Shown piece after piece: positions 33,014 to 42,651 of a DNA stretch of 64,000 nt. Source of the stretch: Bacteroides sp. AN502(2024) (lineage in GTDB: Bacteria; Bacteroidota; Bacteroidia; Bacteroidales; Bacteroidaceae); assembly GCF_041227145.1 (NCBI RefSeq), contig NZ_JBGFSP010000003.1, positions 868,001-932,000 of the forward strand, written 5' to 3'. The notes beneath the pieces are model-generated. The model did not search any database. It had not been told where the DNA came from and saw only the letters and a list, made by a program, of their open reading frames with translations. Positions within the stretch are counted from its first letter, which is position 1; each line of letters begins with the position of its first letter. The translations under genes were made by a program, and so were the position numbers.

Positions 33014-34978
33014 TTACTCCGCTGTCCATCCAAAATTTTGTACCATCTTCGGATTACGACGTACATCTTCGTCCGGAATCGGGAAAAGATAATGTTTAGG
33101 TAAGAATGTACGTGTCTCCACCACAACTTTCTCAAAGAATGCAGGAGCATCTGATCGGAATGCCATACCATGAATAGCTCCACCTTCTCCCCCTCTGTGA
33201 TAGCTAGGATAAATCCAGTCATCACCAACAGCCATATTGGCCACTTTCCAACGACGCACATCAAAGAAGTGATTCCATTCAAACATCAGCTCGATCAAAC
33301 GTTCACGACGGATACGTTTGTCCACTCCATCACGTGTATCTTCATAAGGGATGCATTCAAATCCGTTATCATCTGTTGTACCTGCTGCACCATACCCCGG
33401 GATACCAGCACGGGCACGTATTTTATTCACATATTTGATGGCTTCAGCACGTTGTCCACATGCACTCAATGTTTCAGCATATCCCAAATACATATCGGCC
33501 AAACGAAGCAAAGTAGCACAATGTCTATTAGCCCCACTACGTCCTTCTTTCGGTGCCATTTTACGCATACCATAACCCGTATAAGGCGCATCCCAATTAG
33601 CATTCGCATAACCGGAATTACCGTTAAAAGTTAGCTCTGTCGTTACCTCTCCACGCGGAGTATCCGTCTTCAACCAAGTAGAACCATTAAATGTGATATT
33701 TGTATAGAAACGCGGTTCGCGATTAGCCCATTGTTTCAATGTCTTATTTGAATTGGCTTTGAAATAAGTTCTAGTATTCACGACAGCATCCTTATAATCT
33801 GTAGGCCAACCCAAATACTCACTGGAAGGTACCCCATTATACTCTTTATAGTCCTCATCATCCACAATTCTACGACCGTCTTTCGTAAAATACAAATCCA
33901 CCATCTCTTGAGGTACGCCATATCCCAAACCACCTCTCAAAGCACTACCGTTATCATCATATCCTTTATGATAAGGTGTGGTTTCATAAGCACGCATATC
34001 ATGATCTGCCAACCGAATAAAGATCTGTTCCTTGTTCTCGATACCATAAAACACCCCTGATGTTACTTTCCTGTATGATTCATAAAAATCAATCTTTCCA
34101 TCAGCAGTCTTTTCCGTATACAGAGAGAAAGTGCTTCCATATTCATTGAAAAACTCCTGATAAGCATCGCGTGCAGCCTCCCACTTTGCCTTTTCCTGTG
34201 ATTTATCTTGTGGGAAAAGCTGTTTACCACTTTCCGGATTAACGATACCGGCATAATCTGCATTACAATTAAACAACGGACTTGCTGCATACAACAACAT
34301 TTTCGCTTTAAAAGCTTTACAAACAGCTCTGTCTATACGCCCCAAGTTAGAACCATCATATCTATCAGGGAGATCATTTGCAGCAGCATCAAATTCCCCT
34401 ACCATGAAATCCACACACTCGTCTACCGAATTACGTTCCTTCAACAGTTCACTTGTTGAAATATCCAACGGTATAGGTTCTTCTCCCAAAATCACAAACG
34501 GACCATAAGAACGGAAAATCATGAAATAATAGAAAGCACGCAACGCTCTGGCTTGCGCCTTCCATTGTTTGCGTTGTGCAGCCGAAGCTTCCAGACAACG
34601 ATCTACATTCATTATAAACGTACTAGCGCGAGAGATACCTTTGTAATACTCAATATACCAGAAGTTAATCCATGAAGAACCTGCATAAGTAGCTCCAGAA
34701 GCCCACTCGCTACCATTATTTCCATCCCATGAAAGTTTACATTCTAACGATCCGGTCGTCCAGATTCCCGACATTGTATTTCTTGCACTACGTTCAAGTG
34801 TTTCATCGGGTACATAGTTATACACATTATTCAAAAACTGTTCTGTTTTTGAGCGATTGGTAAACGTATCCTCCAAATCATATTGCTGACCGGGGATTGC
34901 ATCAAAAAAGTCATTGCATGAACTAAATCCGACTGCCAAAAACAGTGCCAAAGTTCCTATCTTAAATATATTTTTCAT
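33014..34978 (-). CDS. SusD-family nutrient-binding lipoprotein
   Basis: 654 residues. The lipoprotein signal ends GFSSC, then NDFFDAIPG as in SusD proteins. The TPR-like helical core and typical stretches ARALRAFYYFMIFRSYGPFV, LRLADMYLGYAETLSACG, EFNHFFDVRRWKV-like (EWNHFFDVRRWKV) and the C-terminal LFPIPDEDVRRNPKMVQNFGW are all present. It forms the lid of the SusC channel on the cell surface and captures the glycan. It lies 22 bases downstream of SusC. Confidence 0.96.
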   Translation of the reverse strand: MKNIFKIGTLALFLAVGFSSCNDFFDAIPGQQYDLEDTFTNRSKTEQFLNNVYNYVPDETLERSARNTMSGIWTTGSLECKLSWDGNNGSEWASGATYAGSSWINFWYIEYYKGISRASTFIMNVDRCLEASAAQRKQWKAQARALRAFYYFMIFRSYGPFVILGEEPIPLDISTSELLKERNSVDECVDFMVGEFDAAANDLPDRYDGSNLGRIDRAVCKAFKAKMLLYAASPLFNCNADYAGIVNPESGKQLFPQDKSQEKAKWEAARDAYQEFFNEYGSTFSLYTEKTADGKIDFYESYRKVTSGVFYGIENKEQIFIRLADHDMRAYETTPYHKGYDDNGSALRGGLGYGVPQEMVDLYFTKDGRRIVDDEDYKEYNGVPSSEYLGWPTDYKDAVVNTRTYFKANSNKTLKQWANREPRFYTNITFNGSTWLKTDTPRGEVTTELTFNGNSGYANANWDAPYTGYGMRKMAPKEGRSGANRHCATLLRLADMYLGYAETLSACGQRAEAIKYVNKIRARAGIPGYGAAGTTDDNGFECIPYEDTRDGVDKRIRRERLIELMFEWNHFFDVRRWKVANMAVGDDWIYPSYHRGGEGGAIHGMAFRSDAPAFFEKVVVETRTFLPKHYLFPIPDEDVRRNPKMVQNFGWTAE

Positions 34979-35000
34979 ATCCTTGCTAACTATTTATAAT

Positions 35001-38000
35001 TTAAAAACTCACATTCACACCCACTGAATATGTGCGTACATTCGGATAAGATGTACCATTATTGGTATTCAACTCCGGATCCCACAACTTAAATTTAGAG
35101 AATGTCAGCAAATTAGTTCCCATCAAATAAATACGCGCACTCTTCAAAAATGACCGGTTAATCAATTTCTTTGGAAGTTGATAGGCGATTGTCAACTGTT
35201 TCAGACGCAGGAAACTGACATCTTTCTGCCACCATGTACTAGTTTTCATATTATTCTGATTAGCATTATTTCCATGATGCAGACGCGGATAAAATACATC
35301 CTGATTAGTCGGGTCATCGGCAGACCATCTATCGGTAATGTTCGCAAACAAGTTAGTAATACCCGAACCATCGTTAAAAGGATAAATGGCATTGCCTCCC
35401 AAACAGCGATCCGCCTTGGCATTACCGGCAAAGAGTGCTCCAATAGAGAAATCACCTAGTTGCAAATCTGCACCGAAACCATAATAAATTTTAGGCACAT
35501 CTCCCTGTCCTATCAAACATTGGTCATCATCGTTAATCACTCCGTCACCGTTCAAATCTTTATATTTAATGTCGCCTACTTTAGAAATCTGTCCCGGATA
35601 TCCTTCGCCAAACTGCTTGGCGTGGTCCATAATTTCTTCTTCACTGGTGAACAATCCTTCAGCAATCCATCCCCAGCGTCCGTTTACGTTTGTTCCTCTC
35701 TTTTCCAACCATGGATACCGTACAAGAGGATCATCGTTTTCAATGATTTTATCCTCATTCCATGAGAAATTTCCGCGAACAGTCAAGAAACTTTGTTTAC
35801 CGAGTTGTTGGGTATATTCTAATGTAGCTTCAAATCCTTTATTGTCTACCACTCCCAAATTAGCATAAGGCATTTCTACAAATCCTGAATAATCAGGAAT
35901 AACACGTCGAGTAATAAAGATATCCTTACGATGTTCTTTAAAGAAATCAAAAGTCAATGAAAGATTGTCTTTGAGGAATTTTAAATCAACACCCAAATCT
36001 TGCTTACGAGAAGTAGACCAACCTACATTAGCTCCATATTTACTGAATCCCCAACCACCAACACCATTATTTTGGTCGCCAAAACGATAACCATCTACAC
36101 TAGCCATCTGATCGAGATACATAAAACGACGTCCCGTCACAGCGTCCGTACCTACCAAACCATCTGTATAGCGTACCTTTAAATAAGAAACAACATCTTG
36201 CAAAGGTGTCCACCAAGATTCATTAGAGACAGCCCAACCAATACCAAATGCAGGGAAGAAACCGAAACGTTTGTCGGGACTAAAATTCTCGGAACCATTG
36301 TATCCGGCATTTGCTTCAAAGAAATAGCGGTCATTCCAGGAATAAGTGACACGAGCAGCTAGACCTTGTTGTTTATAAGGTAAAGAGCCTACCAGATTAT
36401 CGGAACTTGAACGATAAATTTTCTGATTATATAACAAGAGTCCACCTATACGATGCAATCCCCAAGAACGGTCATAATTTAAAGATGCCTCAAAATAGGT
36501 ACTTCTGGAATCAGAAGCACTTTGTTCGAAAGCCAAATCCTTATGTCCGGTATATGTCAACGCATAACGATAATCACCGTTTTCATCAAATACATCGTCA
36601 TTCCATAACCCGTTTTCATCTTTGGTTCCAGCAAAGTTATATGTATCTTCACGCTTGTTGTATTTTAGATCACGACTGTTATGCACGTCGAAAGCCAACA
36701 TGGCAGAAACGGTGAGTCCTTTACTCCATTTCCAAAAGCCAAGATCTTGTGTCAAACGAATGTTGGAGTTCAACTGATTTCTTGATTCATTCTTATAACC
36801 ACGACGAGTCAAATCTGCATACGGATTGCGAAGATCACCATTGGTAGAAATTCCAGGTATGGAACCATCAGGCATCATCAACGGCAAATACACCGGATTG
36901 ATTTCCATAGCTGACGCAAACAATGCGCTGGTAGACTGTTGAGGATAATTACCCATAGAAAGAAAACCGTTAAAACCCAAATCAACAGTAGTTGTTTCCG
37001 TCGGCTTCAAATTTAAGTTAGCTGTGTAATTATAGCGGTCGTAGCGTATATTAGCATCATAATTTTCCATTTCAGCAGTACGTGTCAGACCTTTTTCATT
37101 ATAATAGCTTAATGAAACGTAGTAAGTAGCATTGGGCACACCACCACGTACACTAACATTTACACGACGATTGTGTCCCCAGTCATTAAACAATTCGTCC
37201 ATCCAATTCACATTTGGATATAGATAGGGATTGAACATTAGCGGATTATCGTTCGGCAGCAAGCCATGGGCTTTCTTTGTGGCTTCAATGTATTGCTGCG
37301 AATACAACATACTGCCTTTGGTATCCATATAAGCTTCGTTAGCCGCATCCATATAGGTAAAAGCATCTGCCATTTCCGGTTTTTTAGTCAATGTCACAAA
37401 ACCTTCATAGTAATCGACTGAAAACTGAGGTTTCCCTACTTTCCCCGGTTTAGTTTTAATCAAAATTACCCCATTAGCACCACGCACCCCATATACAGCT
37501 GTAGCAGAGGCATCTTTCAAAACTGTAAATGATTCAATATCTTCAGGATCAATATTGTTGAAACTGCGTTCTACACCGTCCACCAATACCAAAGGCTTAG
37601 AATTTTGACCAGTCAATGTAGAAATACCGCGAATCCAAAGATCCGAATCATCGTGTCCCGGCTCTCCTGTACGTTGTACAGCCACTACCCCCGGTAAACG
37701 ACCGACAATGGCAGAAGACAAATTGGCTGTCGGCATCTTTATGTCCTCTATCTTCATTGAAGACTGCGCTCCAACTACTGATACCTTACGCTGATGCCCA
37801 TAAGCCACGACCACTACCTCATCCAAAGCAGAGATATCTTCTACTAAAACTACATCAAGCACTTTCTGCTTAGCAACCTTTACTTCCTGAGACTTATATC
37901 CTATATAAGAAACTACCAAAATAGGATTTTTAGAAGATAACTTAAGATTATACTGCCCATTGGTATCAGTAATAGTACCATTGGAAGTACCTTTTTCCTG

Positions 38001-38153
38001 AACACTCACTCCTATGAGCAACTCCCCTTTTTCGTCAGAGACACGTCCTGTAACCGAAGTGCCTTGTGCACACACCGTTGTACTAAAAGCTATCAAGACT
38101 GCCAATAGCCACAACGACTTCATGTGATGTTTTTCCATTCTGAACAAACTCAT
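35001..38153 (-). CDS. SusC-family TonB-dependent outer-membrane transporter
   Basis: 1050 residues. Signal peptide, then a carboxypeptidase-like domain (GTSVTGRVSDEKGELLIGVS ... VVSYIGYKSQEV), the plug with LDEVVVVAYGHQRK and SAIVGRLPGVVAVQ, VLKDASATAVYGVRGANGVI, and a 22-stranded barrel ending SYPNVRTYSVGVNVSF. It imports oligosaccharide across the outer membrane using TonB energy. First gene of the locus. The start may be the second or third Met, since the signal peptide begins near MKSLWLLAVL. Confidence 0.96.
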   Translation of the reverse strand: MSLFRMEKHHMKSLWLLAVLIAFSTTVCAQGTSVTGRVSDEKGELLIGVSVQEKGTSNGTITDTNGQYNLKLSSKNPILVVSYIGYKSQEVKVAKQKVLDVVLVEDISALDEVVVVAYGHQRKVSVVGAQSSMKIEDIKMPTANLSSAIVGRLPGVVAVQRTGEPGHDDSDLWIRGISTLTGQNSKPLVLVDGVERSFNNIDPEDIESFTVLKDASATAVYGVRGANGVILIKTKPGKVGKPQFSVDYYEGFVTLTKKPEMADAFTYMDAANEAYMDTKGSMLYSQQYIEATKKAHGLLPNDNPLMFNPYLYPNVNWMDELFNDWGHNRRVNVSVRGGVPNATYYVSLSYYNEKGLTRTAEMENYDANIRYDRYNYTANLNLKPTETTTVDLGFNGFLSMGNYPQQSTSALFASAMEINPVYLPLMMPDGSIPGISTNGDLRNPYADLTRRGYKNESRNQLNSNIRLTQDLGFWKWSKGLTVSAMLAFDVHNSRDLKYNKREDTYNFAGTKDENGLWNDDVFDENGDYRYALTYTGHKDLAFEQSASDSRSTYFEASLNYDRSWGLHRIGGLLLYNQKIYRSSSDNLVGSLPYKQQGLAARVTYSWNDRYFFEANAGYNGSENFSPDKRFGFFPAFGIGWAVSNESWWTPLQDVVSYLKVRYTDGLVGTDAVTGRRFMYLDQMASVDGYRFGDQNNGVGGWGFSKYGANVGWSTSRKQDLGVDLKFLKDNLSLTFDFFKEHRKDIFITRRVIPDYSGFVEMPYANLGVVDNKGFEATLEYTQQLGKQSFLTVRGNFSWNEDKIIENDDPLVRYPWLEKRGTNVNGRWGWIAEGLFTSEEEIMDHAKQFGEGYPGQISKVGDIKYKDLNGDGVINDDDQCLIGQGDVPKIYYGFGADLQLGDFSIGALFAGNAKADRCLGGNAIYPFNDGSGITNLFANITDRWSADDPTNQDVFYPRLHHGNNANQNNMKTSTWWQKDVSFLRLKQLTIAYQLPKKLINRSFLKSARIYLMGTNLLTFSKFKLWDPELNTNNGTSYPNVRTYSVGVNVSF

Positions 38154-38251
38154 GTTACTTGTTTTTAATTAATAATAAGGTTATCAAACATGTTTAATTT
38201 CTTGTTAACGGGGCAAATTAAATACATTTCCAGTTATTATTAGTCCTCTAG

Positions 38252-38318
38252 CGTGACAAAAAACAGGGAAAAATCAGATGTCCATTCAGAGCACAAACGC
38301 AAAAATTAGAGCACAAAC
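38252..38318 (-). promoter_or_regulatory. Regulator-site motif upstream of SusC
   Basis: On the plus strand: CGTGACAAA at 38252, then AGAGCACAAAC at 38288-38298 and again at 38308-38318, exactly 20 bases apart, about 135 bases upstream of the SusC start. The same three elements with the same spacings (36 and 20) occur at 46180-46244. Direct repeats two helical turns apart suit an AraC-type DNA-binding domain such as that of the hybrid regulator at 48533. Confidence 0.7.
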
Positions 38319-38499
38319 TAAAATCCTAATTATCATATATATATCATTCCATTAGTACAATGAGCGCACAGATTAAGATACAAAATATTTATTATTATTC
38401 TAAGTTATTCATATATCTTTCGAGATAAAGTGCAAGAAATAGAACAAGAATTGCTTTAAAGGTGTTTTAATATTCAGCGATTTCAGTCTCTATTTAAAT

Positions 38500-38564
38500 C
38501 AGGGAATACCAACATGCGATGCCGTGTTACTTCGATCCAATGGTAAATTTGGAAATGAAAGCAT
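38500..38564 (+). repeat. 65-bp block A, left copy
   Basis: Contains TGTTACTTCGATCCAATGG. About 56 of 65 bases match 48163-48227 in the same orientation. The two copies flank the peptide cluster and nuclease cassette. Confidence 0.75.
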
Positions 38565-38573
38565 CACCTTTGT

Positions 38574-38635
38574 CTAAAGCGATGCTTTACGCCTCTTAAA
38601 GCAATGCTTTAGACTTGCTAAAGCTTAGCTTTAGA
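38574..38635. repeat. Array of three small hairpins (TAAAGC-nnn-GCTTTA)
   Basis: Three consecutive palindromes, each TAAAGC, three bases, GCTTTA, with spacers of 7 and 5 bases. They follow block A directly. A hairpin array of different sequence follows the other block A at 48224. Confidence 0.75.
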
Positions 38636-38661
38636 GTTAATACAATACCATGTTCTTACGG

Positions 38662-38796
38662 GAAAACAGGTGTTTCCTTACAAAGGAACAGGTGATAGAT
38701 GAAAGATGCGGTGATAGGTTAACAACAACCTATCACCGCTCTGTAACTACGATGGATAAAGAGTTTCAGAACGATGGTGATAGGTTGAAAGAGGAA
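38662..38796 (+). repeat. Dispersed repeat with GCGGTGATAGGTT hairpin, copy 1
   Basis: The perfect 13-pair hairpin GCGGTGATAGGTT / AACCTATCACCGC is at 38708-38739, with further GTGATAGG words on both sides. The inverted homologue is at 63740-63848, sharing also CTCTGTA and AAAGAGTTTCAG. A 63-codon frame crosses it, but coding is unlikely. Confidence 0.8.
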
Positions 38797-38841
38797 TTGA
38801 CGAAATCAATAGGAAGGAGGATCGGTAATAACACCCGTTGA

Positions 38842-39045
38842 TGCATCAAATAGATCTGCAGTAACCATGGCACATCCAACCCTCGGATGTCGAATCAAGA
38901 AAGGAAGTTTCCTAATTCTTCGTTGCTGTAATACATAATCAAGCGGTATCAATGTTACAGCAGCGAAAGTAATCGTTATTACTCAATCTGTGCTTGGACG
39001 CTTACTCAAGTTCATTATCTTAATTCTTTTTTAGTGACCACATAT
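38842..39045. other. Intergenic, no supported feature
   Basis: About 200 bases after the dispersed repeat. A short palindrome ACATCC / GGATGT lies near 38871-38889. Nothing else. Confidence 0.4.
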
Positions 39046-39726
39046 TCAAAAATAATGAATGGCATACGCCTTTTCTAATTTATTCTCCAAAATATCCATA
39101 TTGCGATTATTTAAATAATCCATGGTATCCTGTTGAGTAAAAGGCGAAATATTCTCTGCAGGCATCAGGAACACGTTACTTCCTTTGCCATATCTCTCAA
39201 ATGTTCTCGTCAGCATCAATGGCCCGGTTGTATCCAATATTTCTAAATTCCGATGTGAATAAGACGCATCGAAATTTCGTTCAAAAACTTCAATGATGAT
39301 TCTCTTCATAAAGGCATGATTGGGTACAGACATCATTATTGCGTTATTTATAAGTAGTGGAAGTCCCAAAACAGCAGCATGCTCTTGTGGCTCCACCGAA
39401 AAACAACATTCTTTATCTTTAAGAAAAGGGTCAAGAGATTTCAAACATTCCGTATCGAAATCTGCATATATTCCTCCTATCTTGTCAAGAATTAAATAGC
39501 GTATAGCATCCCAACGTTGAATATTGTATTTAAAGTTCTGGTAAACATTCCAATATTGAGGATAAAAATCCAGAATGAAAGTATTTATTCTCCCATGATC
39601 CCAAAGTTCATATTTCCAATCCGGATGATGCTCTTTCCATGTTTCTCCCAATGCCCTGAACTTTTCCGGTAGCGGATTTTCAATACCAGACCAAATTTGA
39701 TGTATAATTCGAGGTATTCCAGCCAT
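39046..39726 (-). CDS. GT32-type glycosyltransferase (OCH1/capsular sugar transferase-like)
   Basis: 226 residues. MAGIPRIIHQIWSG at the start and WDAIRYLILDKIGGIYADFD with its DXD (ADFD) metal motif are the hallmarks of the Gly_transf_sug family. No membrane segment, so cytoplasmic. It follows the GT4-type gene by three bases and is the last gene of the peptide operon. It may glycosylate the peptide product or be leftover cargo. Confidence 0.88.
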   Translation of the reverse strand: MAGIPRIIHQIWSGIENPLPEKFRALGETWKEHHPDWKYELWDHGRINTFILDFYPQYWNVYQNFKYNIQRWDAIRYLILDKIGGIYADFDTECLKSLDPFLKDKECCFSVEPQEHAAVLGLPLLINNAIMMSVPNHAFMKRIIIEVFERNFDASYSHRNLEILDTTGPLMLTRTFERYGKGSNVFLMPAENISPFTQQDTMDYLNNRNMDILENKLEKAYAIHYF

Positions 39727-39729
39727 GCT

Positions 39730-40968
39730 CTATAAACTATTATATAAGGTTAGCATTTTATTTCTAAACAAAGATATTTCATATTTCTCAAGAAATTCTT
39801 TTCGCCCGTTTTCCGCTATCTCCGATGCGTATCGTTCATCTTCCAGCAATAATGCTATTTTTGCAGATAAGACTTGATAAGATATAGTTCTTTTTCTTTT
39901 GAATGTTATTATAGGTACTTTGAGTCCGGTTATATTATCCTTAATTATTTCCGATAATCCTCCTGTATTTCCTACAACAACCGGCAACTTATACATCATC
40001 ATCTCTATTGCTACCAATCCAAATTCTTCGTGAATGGAAGGGACCACTCCTATATCCGCTATTTGATACAACTCTTGAATCTTTTTTTTACTGAGTCGGC
40101 CGGTAAATGTTATCCGAGTACAACATTCGAAAGCTTCAGCGAGCAATGGATTATAATTCCCATCTCCCACTAATATTAAATGAATATCGGAATGAGATTG
40201 AAGTATCTTTTTAAAAGCCTTGATAAGAGGACTGACGCCTTTGATCTCATCCAGACGTCCGACAAACAATATAACTTTTCTGTGATCAGCTATCCACCAT
40301 TTGGCTCTCAAAACTCGTTTTTGAGTAGTGTCAAGTTCCTTGTAGTCGTCCTTCAATGCATTATTTATAATTTGGCATTTTGTTTTTTCTATGTCACTTA
40401 CTTTTAGAAATGTATTTAAAGTATGTTCGGCAACACAAACAAAACGGTCACATTTCCGGATCATTCTGATGTCTTCTTTCAATTCATTATAATTTAGTTT
40501 ATCGGCAAGACTCTTTCTTTGTGCACTCTCTTTTACTATGGTTAATAATCTTTTTTCATCTCCAAGTAAAGAGAAACTCCAATTCGTATAATGGCAAACC
40601 AAAATTATCTTACAGTTATATCTTCTTTTTAAAGCAGATACCAAAAGAGGGTTTGTCATGAAGTTTAGGTGAAATATACATTGCGTATCCTTACTTTGAA
40701 TGATATACTCATCCAACAAATAGGCTACATTCCTATAATAATATCCGGCTTCTTTGACGCTTCTATAGCGAGCGGCAGATATCAATATTTGGCGATACCC
40801 TTTTTCCTCCGTAACAGCCACCTCTCTCCCTTCTCCATTTAAATATATGATATCGAAATCAATGTCAGAGTTCTTTAAATATGAAGTTAACTGATTAATA
40901 TATGTGCCTATCCCATAATTTGCCGCTCTGCTGGCACTATTGAATATATAAACTTTTCTCTTTTTCAT
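39730..40968 (-). CDS. GT4-type glycosyltransferase of a GG-leader peptide cluster
   Basis: 412 residues with a GT-B fold. The N-terminal VYIFNSASRAANYGIGTYIN and the C-terminal VILFVGRLDEIKGVSPLIKA, LVGDGNYNPLL, GVVPSIHEEFGLVAIEMM are typical; the EFGLVAIE Glu belongs to the donor site. From memory it resembles the TIGR04157 family that travels with Bacteroidales GG-leader precursors. Its start overlaps the end of the preceding fragment by 4 bases. Confidence 0.85.
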   Translation of the reverse strand: MKKRKVYIFNSASRAANYGIGTYINQLTSYLKNSDIDFDIIYLNGEGREVAVTEEKGYRQILISAARYRSVKEAGYYYRNVAYLLDEYIIQSKDTQCIFHLNFMTNPLLVSALKRRYNCKIILVCHYTNWSFSLLGDEKRLLTIVKESAQRKSLADKLNYNELKEDIRMIRKCDRFVCVAEHTLNTFLKVSDIEKTKCQIINNALKDDYKELDTTQKRVLRAKWWIADHRKVILFVGRLDEIKGVSPLIKAFKKILQSHSDIHLILVGDGNYNPLLAEAFECCTRITFTGRLSKKKIQELYQIADIGVVPSIHEEFGLVAIEMMMYKLPVVVGNTGGLSEIIKDNITGLKVPIITFKRKRTISYQVLSAKIALLLEDERYASEIAENGRKEFLEKYEISLFRNKMLTLYNSL

Positions 40969-41279
40969 TTTTCTTTCAAAATTAGCTGTAATCCTATGCC
41001 TGCATATCCGTTATTACTAATACCGAGAGGGCGATTTTCATTAAACAGATTTTTTCGAGTATACTTAGTCTTGTGTATCAAATCCGTCAATACGTTATCT
41101 TTCATTCTACAACATTCACCCGCTACAGCATTTTTCAGTGTAGCAACCATTCTTTCTCTCCCGTTTTTTTCCAAAGCCATGCATAATTCTGATATATAAT
41201 CTCCGGGAATGGCAATACTTCTAGTAGGTTTGCCCGTACAACGGGCTAATACATAATAAGCTATGCCTTCCAAACAACT
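40965..41279 (-). pseudogene. C-terminal fragment of a peptide-modifying enzyme, possibly LanC-like
   Basis: The frame is open from a stop at 41282 and has no good start (SCLEGIAYYVLARC, then 90 residues). Its end, GISNNGYAGIGLQLILKEK, resembles the last motif of LanC-type cyclases (NGxAGIGxxLL). It begins exactly where the truncated exporter ends, so one deletion seems to have joined the two. Without the zinc-binding Cys/His motifs it cannot be catalytic. The LanC assignment is tentative. Confidence 0.5.
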
Positions 41280-41283
41280 TCAC

Positions 41284-42450
41284 TTATATAGATTCCCATT
41301 TCCAACGTTGTTGTTTTTCGCAATTATTCAACTTGATTTCCTGCATTCCGGTAATGAGTTGTACCATGTTGCTTTGATTGGTGGAGGCTTGGGTGAATCG
41401 GGCGTTATCCAACTTCCGACGGTAACGCATGAAAGAAAGTATCCACAATACATATAAAGCATTCCCTACGAGAAACACTGTCAATATAGCCAGGTTGTAG
41501 TAAGCCATAATAAAGGCAAAGATAAAAAAGTTAAAGAAGGAGAATACGGTTGATAAAGTTGTTCCAGTCATGAATGACTGAATACGTCCATAATCGCCTA
41601 TTCGTTGCATGATATCTCCTATATTTTTTGCATCAAAAAACCGGATAGGTAATCTCATGAGTTTGGCAAGAAAATCCGAAATTAAAGTTATACTTATTCT
41701 GGTATTCATATGGAGGCTGATCCAACTTTCAATAAATCCCACTCCCATTTGAGTCAACGATAGTACAAGTTGCGCTATAAGTACCAGAGTTACAAAACTT
41801 AGATTACTGTTTCCAATACCTTGATCCACCACAGCTTGCGTAAGAAAGGGAAAAATCAGAGAAAAAACACTTCCTAACAACATTCCTACAATGAGCTGGA
41901 ATAATTGCGATTTATAAGGAAGCAAATAGCCAAGATAAAATGACAAGTTTCTTTTTTGTTGTTCTTTATCATCCATCCGTTCGTAAAAGTCGGGAGTCGG
42001 GAATAACAACAGGGCTACTCCCGAATCCTTCCCTTCTTCTTTAGTGCTGACCCAACATTTCTCAAATCCGCCTTTATCAAGTTGATATTTACCCTTTGCC
42101 GGATCAGATATGCAGAATTTATATTCTTTTTCTTTCCCCCAAACCATCCTTCCTCTTTTAATGTCATATAGAACAACAAAATGGTTCTGATTCCAATGAA
42201 GGATGCAAGGCAAAGGTACATCTTCAATAAGTTGTTCAATCCCTATACGGACTCCCTGTGACCTCAAACCTATACTTTCAGCCGCATCACTGATTCCCAG
42301 CATGGAAACTCCCTGACGAGTAATAAAACTTCGTTCCCGCAGATTTTGCAAAGAATAGCTACGGCCGTAGTATTTGGCAATCATACGCAGGCAGGAAGGA
42401 CCGCAGTCCATAGAATCTAATTGTTGGTAATAAGGAAAAGTTTTTTGCAT
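41284..42450 (-). pseudogene. C39-peptidase ABC exporter, truncated before the ATPase domain
   Basis: 388 residues from ATG 42450. It begins MQKTFPYYQQLDSMDCGPSC, the C39 peptidase motif with catalytic Cys, with HWNQNHFVVLYDI supplying the His. The membrane domain (about 165-380) follows, and it stops after QEIKLNNCEKQQRWKWES. The last 40% with Walker A and B motifs is missing; relatives are about 730 residues. These proteins cut GG leaders and export the core peptide, so this one cannot transport. The next frame starts with unrelated sequence, which indicates a deletion. Confidence 0.88.
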
Positions 42451-42610
42451 CTCTATTTTTACAGATTCCTCCACAAACTTTCGCACCGCCCGAATTTTCT
42501 TTCCAGCCACAGGTAGTTGGCGTTCCATACTGCCCTCCTACTACATTTCTCATCTCAAAATCACTCATTTCATGAAACTCTTTTAAGTTTTAAATTTCTC
42601 ATTTTTTCAT
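42359..42610 (-). pseudogene. Broken second GG-leader precursor
   Basis: Read from ATG 42610 the codons give MKK, stop, EI, stop, NLKEFHEMSDFEMRNVVGG. Position by position this corresponds to the leader of the intact precursor at 44328 (MKKLSKLKLKEFHEMSDFEM), but with TGA and TAA at codons 4 and 7. An internal ATG (42568) could restart within the leader. The core begins QYGTPTTCGWKENSGGAKVC and then runs into the exporter gene without its own stop in the expected place. Probably inactive. Confidence 0.8.
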
Positions 42611-42651
42611 ATAAACATACTTATAAATAAAACCATGGCGTAAAAGAAATA

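Noticed and set aside
38650..38841. 63-codon plus-strand frame (MFLRENRCFL...)
   Set aside because: It runs across a dispersed hairpin repeat whose other copy (63740-63848) has no equivalent frame, so coding is unlikely.
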